From assembly GCA_026991005.1 (NCBI GenBank), contig JALXCH010000220.1, positions 1 through 21,844 of the forward strand: a DNA stretch of 21,844 bases, written 5' to 3'. The stretch comes from Calditrichia bacterium (GTDB taxonomy: Bacteria; Calditrichota; Calditrichia; RBG-13-44-9). Below are positions 1-7,143 of this stretch, in pieces. The number at the start of each line of letters is the position of its first letter. The first letter of the stretch is position 1. The translations under genes were made by a program, and so were the position numbers. The notes under the pieces were generated by a model. That model saw only the letters and a program-made list of their open reading frames with translations, did no database searches and was not told the DNA's origin.

Positions 1-349
1 CTTCAATCCCTTTCAGCGGCTCCAGCTTCTTCAGCGTCATGAGCACCGCAATATCTTCTGCTTTATCGGCAATGGTGTCCTGCAAAGCTAGAATCTCCAG
101 CAAATCCCCCCGGTTAATCGCCAGAAAAAGCCCTTTGGGTAAATTATTGCGAATCTCGTTTTTGGTGAGGTCGGCAATATGTTCCAGCTCCGAAATCTCT
201 TTCTCCAGTTCGTTAATTCGTTCAAAATTTCCTTCGGTGTAAGCCCGGTACAGCTCTTCCATTTTGTGCACCGTCTGGGCAACCTTTTCCATGTGGCTTT
301 GTAAAGGCGAAAAGGGCGATTTACTAAATAAATTCGAAATTAAGCGCAT
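1..349 (-). CDS. DUF47 family (PhoU-like) phosphate transport accessory protein, N-terminal part
   Basis: This is the first 116 codons of a gene that continues off the left edge. The translation starts MRLISNLFSKSPFSPLQ and carries the family signature 'LPKGLFLAINRGDLLEIL' followed by 'LQDTIADKAEDIAVLM', which matches the DUF47/TIGR00153 group of PhoU-like helical-bundle proteins. Members usually lie next to low-affinity Pit-type phosphate permeases and are thought to control them; whether a pit gene follows cannot be seen here. The ATG at 349 is preceded by GGGGAG about 9 bases upstream, a good ribosome binding site. The protein should be cytoplasmic, because no signal peptide is present. 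The family usually has about 200-220 residues, so roughly half is missing. Family assignment is by recognition of the motif; the role in phosphate control is inferred from the family. Confidence 0.85.
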   Translation of the reverse strand, partial: MRLISNLFSKSPFSPLQSHMEKVAQTVHKMEELYRAYTEGNFERINELEKEISELEHIADLTKNEIRNNLPKGLFLAINRGDLLEILALQDTIADKAEDIAVLMTLKKLEPLKGIE

Positions 350-528
350 GGTACGGTTCTCCCCAATTATCATCCCAAATTTTTTCAACAAAAAGGTTTT
401 CTAAATGATGAAAATCACAATGTGGATAATGTGGTTTCTTCGGTTACAAGCAACCCCCGAAATTTGTAGGGCATATTATACAAAAAATTCACCATAAAAA
501 GTCAAGAAAAATAAATTTTTTTATTAGC

Positions 529-557
529 TTGCAAAAAGGAAAAACATCACCTAAAAT
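529..557 (+). promoter_or_regulatory. Sigma-70 type promoter of the amidotransferase/bshB1 unit
   Basis: TTGCAA at 529-534 and TAAAAT at 552-557 are separated by exactly 17 bases in an AT-rich intergenic stretch. The -10 box lies 39 bases before the ATG at 597, so the leader would be about 30 bases. It was chosen by box match and spacing only; no experimental start site is known. Confidence 0.55.
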
Positions 558-596
558 TTTTTTAAGAAAATAAATGATGGGGTAGTTTACGTCCGT

Positions 597-1385
597 ATGT
601 GCCGTTTTTTTGTTTACTGGGGGAATGAAGAACGAAATCTGTACTACTGGCTGGTGGAAGCGGAAAACAGCCTGTTAAAGCAGAGCCGGAACGATGAATC
701 CAATCGTCCCAATCCCGATGGCTGGGGATTTGCCTTTCGTCGGGGGGAGAAGATTGAACTGGTGAAGAAGACCGTTCCCGCTTTTGAAGATGAAGATTTC
801 ATTAAGGCCGCGCGGCAAATGAAAGGCGAGTTAGCCTTTGCCCACGTACGACGCAAATCCCAGGGCGAAACCAAAGTGCACAATACCCATCCTTTCCTGC
901 ACGAGGAATGGATGTTTATGCATAATGGCAATATTCCCAATTTCCCCTCCTGTAAACGGGAGCTAACTCGTTTGCTGCACGGAAGCGACCGCATCCTGAC
1001 CAAGGGTGCTACAGACAGTGAATTTCTCTTCAAATATTTTATTTACTGGTTTCAGAAGAAAGCTTCCTGCAACAGCAACTGCATCCTGGAGATTATTCAC
1101 GAAATTATTGAGCGTATCATTGGAATCACCACCCCGGAAGAATTTCCGCAGCTGGCGCTGAATTTTATGCTCACCAACGGAAAATATCTCATCGGATATC
1201 GCTTGCACCGCGGGCTGTATATCACCCGGGAAGATGGTGCGCTGTATGTGGCTTCGGAACCCATCGATACCCGGCATCACTGGGAAGAAATTCCGGAGAA
1301 CCATTTCCTCATCTGTCAGTCCCCCACTCACATTCGGACAATTCCCCGGGAAGCGCTGGTGCAAAATCGCCAGCTAACCGGGTAA
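597..1385 (+). CDS. Class II glutamine amidotransferase (GATase_4/YafJ-like)
   Basis: The protein has 262 residues and starts Met-Cys, so Cys2 becomes the N-terminal nucleophile once Met is removed, as in all class II (Ntn) amidotransferases; this fixes the start. Other family marks are PDGWGFAF (residues 40-47), the substrate-binding Arg in FAHVRRKSQG (81-90), NTHPF (96-100), MHNGNI (108-113, oxyanion Asn-Gly) and GATDSE (137-142). The single domain with no attached synthetase or isomerase module is typical of the YafJ/GATase_4 group, whose acceptor substrate is generally unknown. The protein is cytoplasmic. It lies 39 bases upstream of bshB1 on the same strand and may be co-transcribed with it from the promoter at 529-557. 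Hydrolysis of glutamine is well supported; the physiological product is not known. Confidence 0.9.
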   Translation: MCRFFVYWGNEERNLYYWLVEAENSLLKQSRNDESNRPNPDGWGFAFRRGEKIELVKKTVPAFEDEDFIKAARQMKGELAFAHVRRKSQGETKVHNTHPFLHEEWMFMHNGNIPNFPSCKRELTRLLHGSDRILTKGATDSEFLFKYFIYWFQKKASCNSNCILEIIHEIIERIIGITTPEEFPQLALNFMLTNGKYLIGYRLHRGLYITREDGALYVASEPIDTRHHWEEIPENHFLICQSPTHIRTIPREALVQNRQLTG

Positions 1386-1424
1386 GAAAAACACACGTTT
1401 TACTGAATATTCCGGGAGGTGGCA

Positions 1425-2141
1425 ATGCCTGTATTGCAGCCTGTTGATGTTCTTGCTTTTGGCGCTCATCCCGACGATGTGGAATTGGGGTGTGGTGGTA
1501 CTCTGTACAAATTGACACAAGCCGGGCACCGTGTTGCCATTGCGGATTTAACAGAAGGCGAAATGGGAAGCCGGGGAACCGTAGCCGATCGCTATCGCGA
1601 GGCGGAAGCGGCGGCACAAATTCTGGGGGTAAGCCAGCGGGTCAATCTAAAAATTCCTGATACGAGAATTGAACTGAACGCAGAGAATCGGGAGAAGGTG
1701 ATCCGCCTGGTGCGCGAGTTGCAGCCCAAACTGGTTTTTGCCCCTTACCCGGACGATCGGCATCCGGATCACATCCATGCCAGCCATCTGGTGCGAGAAG
1801 CCTGTTTTTATGCGGGATTGAAAAAAGTGCTACCGGAGCTTCCCCTGCACCGCCCGGAGCGGGTGATTTACTATCCCTGCACTTACCAGTTCCAGCCCGC
1901 TTTTGTGGTGGATATCAGTGCGGAATTTTCCGTGAAGATGGAAGCCATTCGCGCCTATCGTTCGCAATTTTACAATCCCGATTGGCAGGGGACGCCCACC
2001 TTTATTTCCACAGAGGAGTTTCTGAAATCCGTGGAAGTGCGGGCCCGCCATTACGGCTGGCAGGCGGGGGTAACCTATGCCGAACCGTTCTGGATGCGGG
2101 AACCGCTGGTACTACCGGATATCATGGCACTGCTGGGATGA
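1425..2141 (+). CDS. bshB1: Bacillithiol biosynthesis deacetylase BshB1 (N-acetylglucosaminyl-malate deacetylase)
   Basis: This LmbE/PIG-L family zinc hydrolase removes the acetyl group from GlcNAc-malate in the second step of bacillithiol synthesis. The 238-residue protein has the zinc motif AHPDD at 14-18, where His15 and Asp18 are expected ligands and Asp17 the general base, then TEGEMGSRGT (43-52) and PYPDDRHPDH (107-116), whose last His completes the site. The C-terminal part, with YRSQFYNP and RARHYG, matches the BshB1 rather than the BshB2 branch. A GTG at 1419 would also open the frame, but it overlaps the GGGAGG ribosome site (1414-1419), so the ATG at 1425 is preferred. No bshA or bshC is visible nearby. 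The gene suggests that the organism uses bacillithiol as its low-molecular-weight thiol. Confidence 0.88.
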   Translation: MPVLQPVDVLAFGAHPDDVELGCGGTLYKLTQAGHRVAIADLTEGEMGSRGTVADRYREAEAAAQILGVSQRVNLKIPDTRIELNAENREKVIRLVRELQPKLVFAPYPDDRHPDHIHASHLVREACFYAGLKKVLPELPLHRPERVIYYPCTYQFQPAFVVDISAEFSVKMEAIRAYRSQFYNPDWQGTPTFISTEEFLKSVEVRARHYGWQAGVTYAEPFWMREPLVLPDIMALLG

Positions 2142-2168
2142 ACCGTCCGCACCCACAGTGTTTTTTTT
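2128..2168 (+). terminator. Rho-independent terminator spanning the bshB1 stop codon
   Basis: CACTG (2128-2132) plus TGGG (2134-2137) pair with CCCA (2152-2155) plus CAGTG (2156-2160), leaving one bulged C, and eight T residues follow at 2161-2168. The bshB1 stop codon lies in the loop. The site separates bshB1 from the convergent cyclase gene. Confidence 0.8.
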
Positions 2169-2181
2169 CCGGGCTACCCTC

Positions 2182-4326
2182 TTACTTCGTTTTCATTACA
2201 AACACCCCGTCCCAATCTTCTCCCGGAGGATTTTCCATAAATTCCTGACAGCGCAGCAAATAAATGCGCGAGGGGCCATCGTCTGCTTTAATCTGTAGCG
2301 CCTGCCGGAAGTGATTCATCGCCCATTCCCAATTGCGCATCAGGTAGTAATCGAAACCTTTCTGATATTGAGCCAGCATTTCCTCAAACTCCGGCGGCAG
2401 CTTTTCGTCCCGCGAAGCGATTAATTCGTACACCTTCACCGGTTTTTTCTTACCCTTCACTCGCAGTAAATCCAGCGGGCGGGTCACAAATTTTTCGTTA
2501 ACCAGTTTAAAGGTGTTTTCGCCAATCATGATTTCGGTGCCGTACACTTTGTTTGCACCTTCCAGACGGGAAGCCAGGTTTACGGTGTCGCCCATCACGG
2601 TGTAATCGAAGCGGGTGTTGGAACCCATGTTACCCACCACCATGTCCCCGGAATTAATCCCGATGCGGGCATGCAGTTGCGGCTTCCCCTGGTCTTTCCA
2701 TTTTTCCCGGAGCTGTGCCAGCCGTTTCTGCATTTTGATGGCGGCATGGCAGGCATATTCAGCGTGCTCGGGGAATTCCACCGGCGCACCAAACACCGCC
2801 ATGATGGCGTCGCCTTCGTATTTATCTAGCATCCCGTGATATTCGAAAACAATATTGGTCATTTCGGTGAGGTACTCATTCAGCAGTGCTACCAGCTCTT
2901 CCGGCTCCATTTGTTCGGAGATGGTGGTAAATCCCGCCACATCGGAAAAGAGTGCGGTACACACCTTCCGTTCGCCACCTAACTTGACCTTTTCTGGGTG
3001 CTCTAGAATTTCGTTCACCACATTGGGCGAAACGTAATGGGAGAAAATTTTACGAATGCGCCGTTTGTCTTTTTCTTCAAACAAATACCGGTACACATAC
3101 ACCGTGGCAAACACCAGAATCACCGTAAAAATGGGAGCAATAATGGGCACCCACAAACTGAACTGACTTAAAAACCACAATCCCCCAATTAAAATGAGAA
3201 AAATGAAAAGCGCACTTACCAGAATACTCCCCACCGGGCGCAGGAAAATGAGCAGGAGCCCGGTGATAAGGCCTGTGAGGAGAATAATCAGGAGCACGGT
3301 AGTGCCCGAGAGGCGGTAAATAAATTGCTGGTTGAGGATGTCGTACACCACGTTGGCGTTCACTTCCACACCGGGATAAGCGGGCTGCAGGGGAGTGGTT
3401 CGCAAATCGTACAACCCGGGGAGGGAAGAACCGAAAATAACGATTTTTCCCCGGAAGAATTCCTTCGGGACAAACCCCATGAGCACATCGTAAAAGGAGA
3501 TGTAGCGGAAAGATTTGAATCCTCCCATGTAGCGAATGAGCATTTGCCCATACTTGTCGATGGGGACGTTAATCACCTGTCCGGCTTTGGTGGTGAGGAT
3601 GAGGTAAGGAGGTTCGTAATCCACTTTTTCCACCTGGAGTGCCTGCATTGCCATCTGCATGGAGAAAGCGGCGTACACATGCTGGTTAAAACGGATGAAC
3701 AGCGGGATACGCCGCAGCACGCCGTCCGGATCGGGGTAAAGGTTTACGAAACCAGCCGAGAGCCCGGCGTTAAGGAAAAGCGGATTTTCCGGCTCCAGGC
3801 GCTCTTCGCTAATCAGGTTGTGGAAGAGGGTTTCGGGAACTTCCTGAAGCAGCGGCTGGTAATTTAGCCCTTTCGGCTCCTGGGACATGGCGTAGCGGAA
3901 GTGCTCCGAATCCGCCCGGGAGAAGTAGAGGGCGTTTACCACTTTGCCACACTCCTGAATGGCCTGGCGGAATTCCTGATCTTCCTCGGGATGCCGCCTG
4001 TCCGGATCAAAAATAAAATCCAGCCCAATCAGTTTAACCTCGTTTTCATTCAGGAAGCGAATCATCTTTGCCCAGTACTTACGCGGCCATTGATGGTAGC
4101 TTCCCAGTTTCGCCACACTGCGCTCATCCACATCAATAATAACAATGTCGTCGATGGGGGTTTTGGGTTGTTCCACCACCCGCCGTAACCGCCAGTCGTA
4201 ACTCTGGGCTTCCATGCGGAAGAAAAATGGTTTAAACAGTACCTGGGTGATTAACCAGGCCACCAGCCCCATGATTAATCCCACCAGGAGTCCGGTAAAC
4301 AGTTTTTTCGCCAGATTTTGTTTCAT
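2182..4326 (-). CDS. CHASE2-domain membrane adenylate cyclase (class III) with C-terminal helical tail
   Basis: The 714-residue protein has an N-terminal membrane helix (about 10-32), a periplasmic CHASE2 sensor domain (about 40-335, with DIVIIDVDERS near its start and GKIVIFGSS at 293-301), three membrane helices (about 341-412), and a class III cyclase domain (about 450-640). Catalytic residues are all present: metal-binding Asp462 (FSDVAGFT) and Asp506, adenine-selecting Lys502 (DKYEGD) and Asp574 (FDYTVMGD), and transition-state Asn583 and Arg587 (NLASR). Lys/Asp in the specificity positions indicates ATP to cAMP rather than GTP. The tail (about 645-695) looks like one TPR-type helical pair. 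The start has AGGTGAAG just upstream. The CHASE2 ligand is unknown. The only other cAMP-linked protein in the window is the CNB protein at 17652. Confidence 0.93.
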   Translation of the reverse strand: MKQNLAKKLFTGLLVGLIMGLVAWLITQVLFKPFFFRMEAQSYDWRLRRVVEQPKTPIDDIVIIDVDERSVAKLGSYHQWPRKYWAKMIRFLNENEVKLIGLDFIFDPDRRHPEEDQEFRQAIQECGKVVNALYFSRADSEHFRYAMSQEPKGLNYQPLLQEVPETLFHNLISEERLEPENPLFLNAGLSAGFVNLYPDPDGVLRRIPLFIRFNQHVYAAFSMQMAMQALQVEKVDYEPPYLILTTKAGQVINVPIDKYGQMLIRYMGGFKSFRYISFYDVLMGFVPKEFFRGKIVIFGSSLPGLYDLRTTPLQPAYPGVEVNANVVYDILNQQFIYRLSGTTVLLIILLTGLITGLLLIFLRPVGSILVSALFIFLILIGGLWFLSQFSLWVPIIAPIFTVILVFATVYVYRYLFEEKDKRRIRKIFSHYVSPNVVNEILEHPEKVKLGGERKVCTALFSDVAGFTTISEQMEPEELVALLNEYLTEMTNIVFEYHGMLDKYEGDAIMAVFGAPVEFPEHAEYACHAAIKMQKRLAQLREKWKDQGKPQLHARIGINSGDMVVGNMGSNTRFDYTVMGDTVNLASRLEGANKVYGTEIMIGENTFKLVNEKFVTRPLDLLRVKGKKKPVKVYELIASRDEKLPPEFEEMLAQYQKGFDYYLMRNWEWAMNHFRQALQIKADDGPSRIYLLRCQEFMENPPGEDWDGVFVMKTK

Positions 4327-4352
4327 TCTACTTCACCTGTTTTGTTTTCTTA

Positions 4353-4381
4353 ATTTTACCGCTTCGCGAAGTGAAAATCTG
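4353..4381 (-). promoter_or_regulatory. Possible cyclase promoter with a 10-bp palindrome
   Basis: On the minus strand TAAAAT (4358-4353) could be a -10 box, with only a weak -35 match (CAGATT, 4381-4376) at 17 bases. Between them lies the perfect palindrome CTTCGCGAAG (4362-4371), a possible operator. The -35 box is poor, so confidence is low. Confidence 0.3.
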
Positions 4382-4516
4382 TTGCCGTGCGCACTTCGGT
4401 AGAATATAGGACATTTTGGACCAATTTTCCACTATCGGATCAGGGAAAAGGTAAAGTCGAAAGCGGAGGGCAACCGGAAATAGGGGGAATTGGTGTCTGC
4501 CTGGAAAGAAATGGTT

Positions 4517-5653
4517 TCATCCGGCAGCATCGAATTTGCGAACGGCTTCCAGAAAGCGGTCGATGTCCTCCCGGTTGTTGTAAAAATGGGGCGAGACTCG
4601 AATTTTGCCTTCCCGCAGAGAAACGAAAATTTTTCGGTTGTGAAGGTGCTGGTACAACTCCTCTGCCCGGGGATGGAAGAAGGTCACAATACCGGAGCGG
4701 TGTTCCGGTTCCGTTGGGGAGTAAAGTCGGTAACCGGCCTCCGGGAGGCGCTGCATCAGGTAATCGGTATTTTCCAGCACTTTTTGCTGGATGGTCGCGG
4801 TTCCGATTTCCAGCATCATCTCCAGGCTGGCGCGGGCTCCCACAATGCCCAGGGTGTTAAAGGTGCCGGTTTCGAATCGGCGGGCATCCGGTGCCCAATC
4901 CTGGAAATAATTAAAGAAGTCATACGGTGTTTGCACCCCCAGCCAGCCTGCAATCGCCGGGTAGAGCTGTTCAAAAATGCGGGGCGAGATGTACACAAAC
5001 CCGATTCCTGCTGGCCACATCAGCCATTTATGTCCGCTGGTGGAGAGAAAATCGATATGCATCTCCTGCACGTCCATTTGCAACGCCCCCAGCCCCTGGA
5101 TGGCATCTACGCAGAAGATAATGTCGTGCTGTCGGCACATCTCACCGATGGCTTTTAGATCGTTCCGGAACCCGTTCAGGAATTCCACAAAGCTGATGGA
5201 GAGCAGGCGGGTGCGCGGGTGAATGTGCGCTTCAATATCTTCCAGCAAAAGACGCCCTTCGCGGTGTTTGACAAAATCCAGCTCCACCCCCAATCGTCTT
5301 AGCCCCCGGAATGGAATCACATTGGAAGGGAATTCGAAATTGTTTAGCAGCACCCGGTCGCCCGGTTGCCACTCTAATCCCAGGGTCAGAATATTCAGCC
5401 CCGCAGAGGTGTTGGGCGTTAGGGCAATGTTTTCTGCCGGGGCGTTGATGAGTTGCCCGATTAACGTTTTCAGGTGTTCCTTCTCTTCCAGGGCGGCAGG
5501 CCAGAACTCAATATCCTCACGATTGCGCAGGTGCAACAGCTTTTCTATTGCCTCGCGGGCGCGGGAATTAAGCGGAGCGATCCCGGCATGGTTCAGATAA
5601 ACCTGTTCCGGTAAATGGGGAAAAAGCTTACGGTAGGCATCCCAATCGGTCAT
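4517..5653 (-). CDS. Class V aminotransferase (PLP-dependent; cysteine desulfurase-like family)
   Basis: This 378-residue fold-type I PLP enzyme has the N-terminal YLNHAGIAPL (19-28), the phosphate-binding NTSAGLN (81-87), the cofactor ring contacts CVDAIQGLGA (181-190, with Asp183 and Gln186) and the Schiff-base lysine in STSGHKW (204-210, Lys209). Length and motifs fit class V aminotransferases of the isopenicillin-epimerase/kynureninase-like or SufS-like side branches. The loop with the active-site Cys of true cysteine desulfurases is not apparent, so a desulfurase role is not claimed. It should be cytoplasmic. The ATG has AAGGAAAA upstream. It lies 190 bases upstream of the cyclase on the same strand, but the gap suggests that the cyclase has its own promoter. 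Substrate unknown. Confidence 0.85.
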   Translation of the reverse strand: MTDWDAYRKLFPHLPEQVYLNHAGIAPLNSRAREAIEKLLHLRNREDIEFWPAALEEKEHLKTLIGQLINAPAENIALTPNTSAGLNILTLGLEWQPGDRVLLNNFEFPSNVIPFRGLRRLGVELDFVKHREGRLLLEDIEAHIHPRTRLLSISFVEFLNGFRNDLKAIGEMCRQHDIIFCVDAIQGLGALQMDVQEMHIDFLSTSGHKWLMWPAGIGFVYISPRIFEQLYPAIAGWLGVQTPYDFFNYFQDWAPDARRFETGTFNTLGIVGARASLEMMLEIGTATIQQKVLENTDYLMQRLPEAGYRLYSPTEPEHRSGIVTFFHPRAEELYQHLHNRKIFVSLREGKIRVSPHFYNNREDIDRFLEAVRKFDAAG

Positions 5654-6240
5654 GGGGAGTTTTCCTTTCTACGATTTTCCAGCTTGTTTTTTCACTTCAT
5701 TAAGAGGTTAATATAAAAATTCATGAAACAAAAAGGGGAGAAATTTTACAAAATATTGGGAGGGAATTACCGGAACGAAAGAGGAAGTTCCTGAATCGCC
5801 TTATCTGGTGTCATTTTCGTGGAGGGGGCTTTTAAAACCCGCCGCGAATAAACCCGACTATCCGGGTTTTTCGTTTCCTTTATGAAAAATTCACCGAGGC
5901 GGTTTAAATTTGTTTGGTCAGCAACGGCATTTAAAAACATCAAAGCCCATTTTTCAAAATAAGAAATGCGTGAAAATGCAATTGGAATTGTTCTTTTAAA
6001 ATTGTTGAAACTACACATTAAGAAGCTGTTGATTTTTTAACCTTAAATATTTAGATAAAAATCGCCCTGATTATAACTGAATTTTTCTACTTTTTCTGGC
6101 ACCAGAAAAATTAAATATACTGATTAAGAACAGTAATTTTTTCTATTTTTTGCTTTTCATTATGTTTGCATAAATTGATCATGAACCAAAATTAATTTCT
6201 TTTTACAGGATTATTTTTGACAAAAATAAAGTGGTATTGG
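5654..6240. other. Gene-poor AT-rich stretch between the aminotransferase and the RNA candidate
   Basis: No convincing gene is visible. An 83-codon minus-strand frame at 5767-6018 has no ribosome site, no recognisable motif and an intrinsic-terminator hairpin inside it. The stretch 6020-6240 is very AT-rich and holds only short, unlikely frames. It may be regulatory DNA for the aminotransferase and for the RNA candidate that follows. Confidence 0.5.
5850..5871 (+). terminator. Orphan terminator-like hairpin
   Basis: AAACCCG (5850-5856) pairs perfectly with CGGGTTT (5863-5869) around a 6-base loop, and the T run continues to 5871. It has the form of a rho-independent terminator on the plus strand, and could act weakly on the minus strand too. 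No plus-strand gene ends nearby, so it may end an unannotated small RNA or be a relic. Confidence 0.45.
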
Positions 6241-6343
6241 GTCTCGAAGCTGATTGGACCCGGATCCAATAATCAGCGGAGGGGTACCGTCAGCGTCCGG
6301 GAGCTGAGCGTCGTACGGAAGCCCGATTGATTTTCGGGCTTTT
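6241..6343 (+). ncRNA. Candidate structured RNA with two hairpins, complementary loops and a terminator
   Basis: Hairpin 1 pairs GCTGA (6249-6253) with TCAGC (6273-6277) and TTGGA (6254-6258) with TCCAA (6265-6269), with loop CCCGGA (6259-6264). Hairpin 2 pairs GTAC (6284-6287) with GTAC (6313-6316), CG (6288-6289) with CG (6309-6310), and TCAGC (6290-6294) with GCTGA (6303-6307); its loop holds TCCGGG (6296-6301), the exact reverse complement of loop 1. A terminator stem, AAGCCCGA (6319-6326) with TCGGGCTT (6334-6341), follows. The nested helices, kissing loops and terminator in a GC-rich island inside AT-rich DNA suggest a free-standing small RNA or a riboswitch-like leader. It matches no RNA family I can recall. 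The 5' end is a guess. The next gene (6466) encodes a 2H RNA-processing-type enzyme, but a functional link is not shown. Confidence 0.55.
6319..6343 (+). terminator. Intrinsic terminator of the RNA candidate
   Basis: An 8-bp stem, AAGCCCGA (6319-6326) with TCGGGCTT (6334-6341), has a 7-base loop and ends in a short T run (6340-6343). The T run is short, so termination may be partial. It lies about 120 bases before the next gene, leaving room for that gene's own promoter. Confidence 0.55.
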
Positions 6344-6404
6344 GCGATTTAATATTGAAGATTGGATTAATGTGATAATATTTTTAGAAAAAACAAAAAT
6401 ATCC

Positions 6405-6433
6405 TCTTAAAATTACCAAAATAAAGCTATAAT
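6405..6433 (+). promoter_or_regulatory. Possible promoter of the 2H-family gene
   Basis: A perfect TATAAT stands at 6428-6433, with a weak -35 candidate TCTTAA (6405-6410) 17 bases upstream. It is 32 bases before the ATG at 6466. The -10 box is good and the -35 box poor. Confidence 0.35.
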
Positions 6434-6465
6434 AAAAAAGTATTCCAGGTAGATAGTTCAATAGA

Positions 6466-7008
6466 ATGCCAGTAAAAACCCACAAAACCGCCGTGGTGCT
6501 CATTCCTCCCCGGGAGGTCTGGGCACCCATCCAGGCCATCCGGCAGGTGCATGATGCCCACTTCCGTCGCTGGATGCCGCACATCACCCTGCTCTACCCG
6601 TTTCGTCCCTGGGAGGAATTTGCCGAGCTGGCCGTACGATTTCGGGAAGCGTTGCGTACCGTAACTCCTTTCGAGGTGGTGTTAGCCAATTTCCGCTATT
6701 TTCCCCACAGAGGGAATCGTTTCACCCTCTGGCTGGAACCCCAGCCGCGGGAACCGCTGGTGAAATTGCAAACCGCTCTCTGGCAGGTGGTACCGGATTG
6801 TGATGACACCCGGCGGTTCCGCAACGGATTTACGCCCCATTTGAGCGTGGGTCAGGTAAGAGGGAAGCGCCAGCGGGAAAAGTTGCTCGAGGCATTGCAA
6901 CGGGACTGGCAGCCGCTGCGCTTCATCGTGCGGGAGGTTGCCCTCATCTGGCGCAACGACCCGCCGGATGATGTGTTCCGGGCGGGTGAGGTTATCCCGT
7001 TTGCTTGA
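6466..7008 (+). CDS. 2'-5' RNA ligase family protein (2H phosphoesterase superfamily)
   Basis: The 180-residue protein has the two H-x-T/S motifs that define the 2H superfamily: PHITLLYPF (His39, Thr41) and TPHLSVGQV (His125, Ser127), about 85 residues apart and each after a predicted strand. These form the active site of RNA 2',3'-cyclic phosphodiesterases and 2'-5' RNA ligases (ThpR/LigT type). The N-terminal KTAVVLIPP strand fits as well. Length is normal for the family. It should be a soluble cytoplasmic protein. The substrate cannot be told from sequence; cyclic-phosphate ends of RNA are the family default. The ribosome site is weak (AGG about 17 bases upstream). It follows the structured RNA candidate, which may be coincidence. 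Confidence 0.85.
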   Translation: MPVKTHKTAVVLIPPREVWAPIQAIRQVHDAHFRRWMPHITLLYPFRPWEEFAELAVRFREALRTVTPFEVVLANFRYFPHRGNRFTLWLEPQPREPLVKLQTALWQVVPDCDDTRRFRNGFTPHLSVGQVRGKRQREKLLEALQRDWQPLRFIVREVALIWRNDPPDDVFRAGEVIPFA

Positions 7009-7084
7009 ATTGCAGCCAAAATATCTCACCATAAGAACCGGGAATTTCCATTGTGTTTTGAACAAGCCCAATTGGGGAAAATCG

Positions 7085-7113
7085 TTGCTTTTACCTTAAA
7101 AATTGGGTATAAT
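7085..7113 (+). promoter_or_regulatory. Sigma-70 promoter of the DUF4143 ATPase
   Basis: TTGCTT (7085-7090), a 17-base spacer and a perfect TATAAT (7108-7113) precede the gene. Transcription would start near 7120, downstream of an in-frame ATG at 7051 that could otherwise be taken as the start; this supports the ATG at 7144. Confidence 0.65.
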
Positions 7114-7131
7114 TTAACATTGAATGTTAAA
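7113..7131 (+). promoter_or_regulatory. Palindromic operator candidate at the ATPase transcription start
   Basis: TTTAACAT (7113-7120) and ATGTTAAA (7124-7131) form a perfect 8-bp inverted repeat around TGA. It touches the last base of the -10 box and covers the expected +1, which is where a repressor would block transcription. No regulator is encoded next to it, so the binding protein is unknown. Confidence 0.45.
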
Positions 7132-7143
7132 ATTTACCTAAAC

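Noticed and set aside
3325..3867. 180-codon plus-strand frame opposite the cyclase
   Set aside because: It is antisense to the well-supported CHASE2 domain; its composition mirrors that gene and it shows no motif.
4490..5158. 222-codon plus-strand frame opposite the aminotransferase
   Set aside because: It lies over the PLP enzyme, whose catalytic motifs are clear; the antisense frame has no family features.
5767..6018. 83-codon minus-strand open frame as a small gene
   Set aside because: It has no ribosome site or recognisable motif, and an intrinsic-terminator hairpin lies inside it (5850-5871).
7051..7143. Upstream ATG as the start of the DUF4143 ATPase
   Set aside because: The added 31 residues match nothing in the family, and the promoter (7085-7113) lies inside that stretch.
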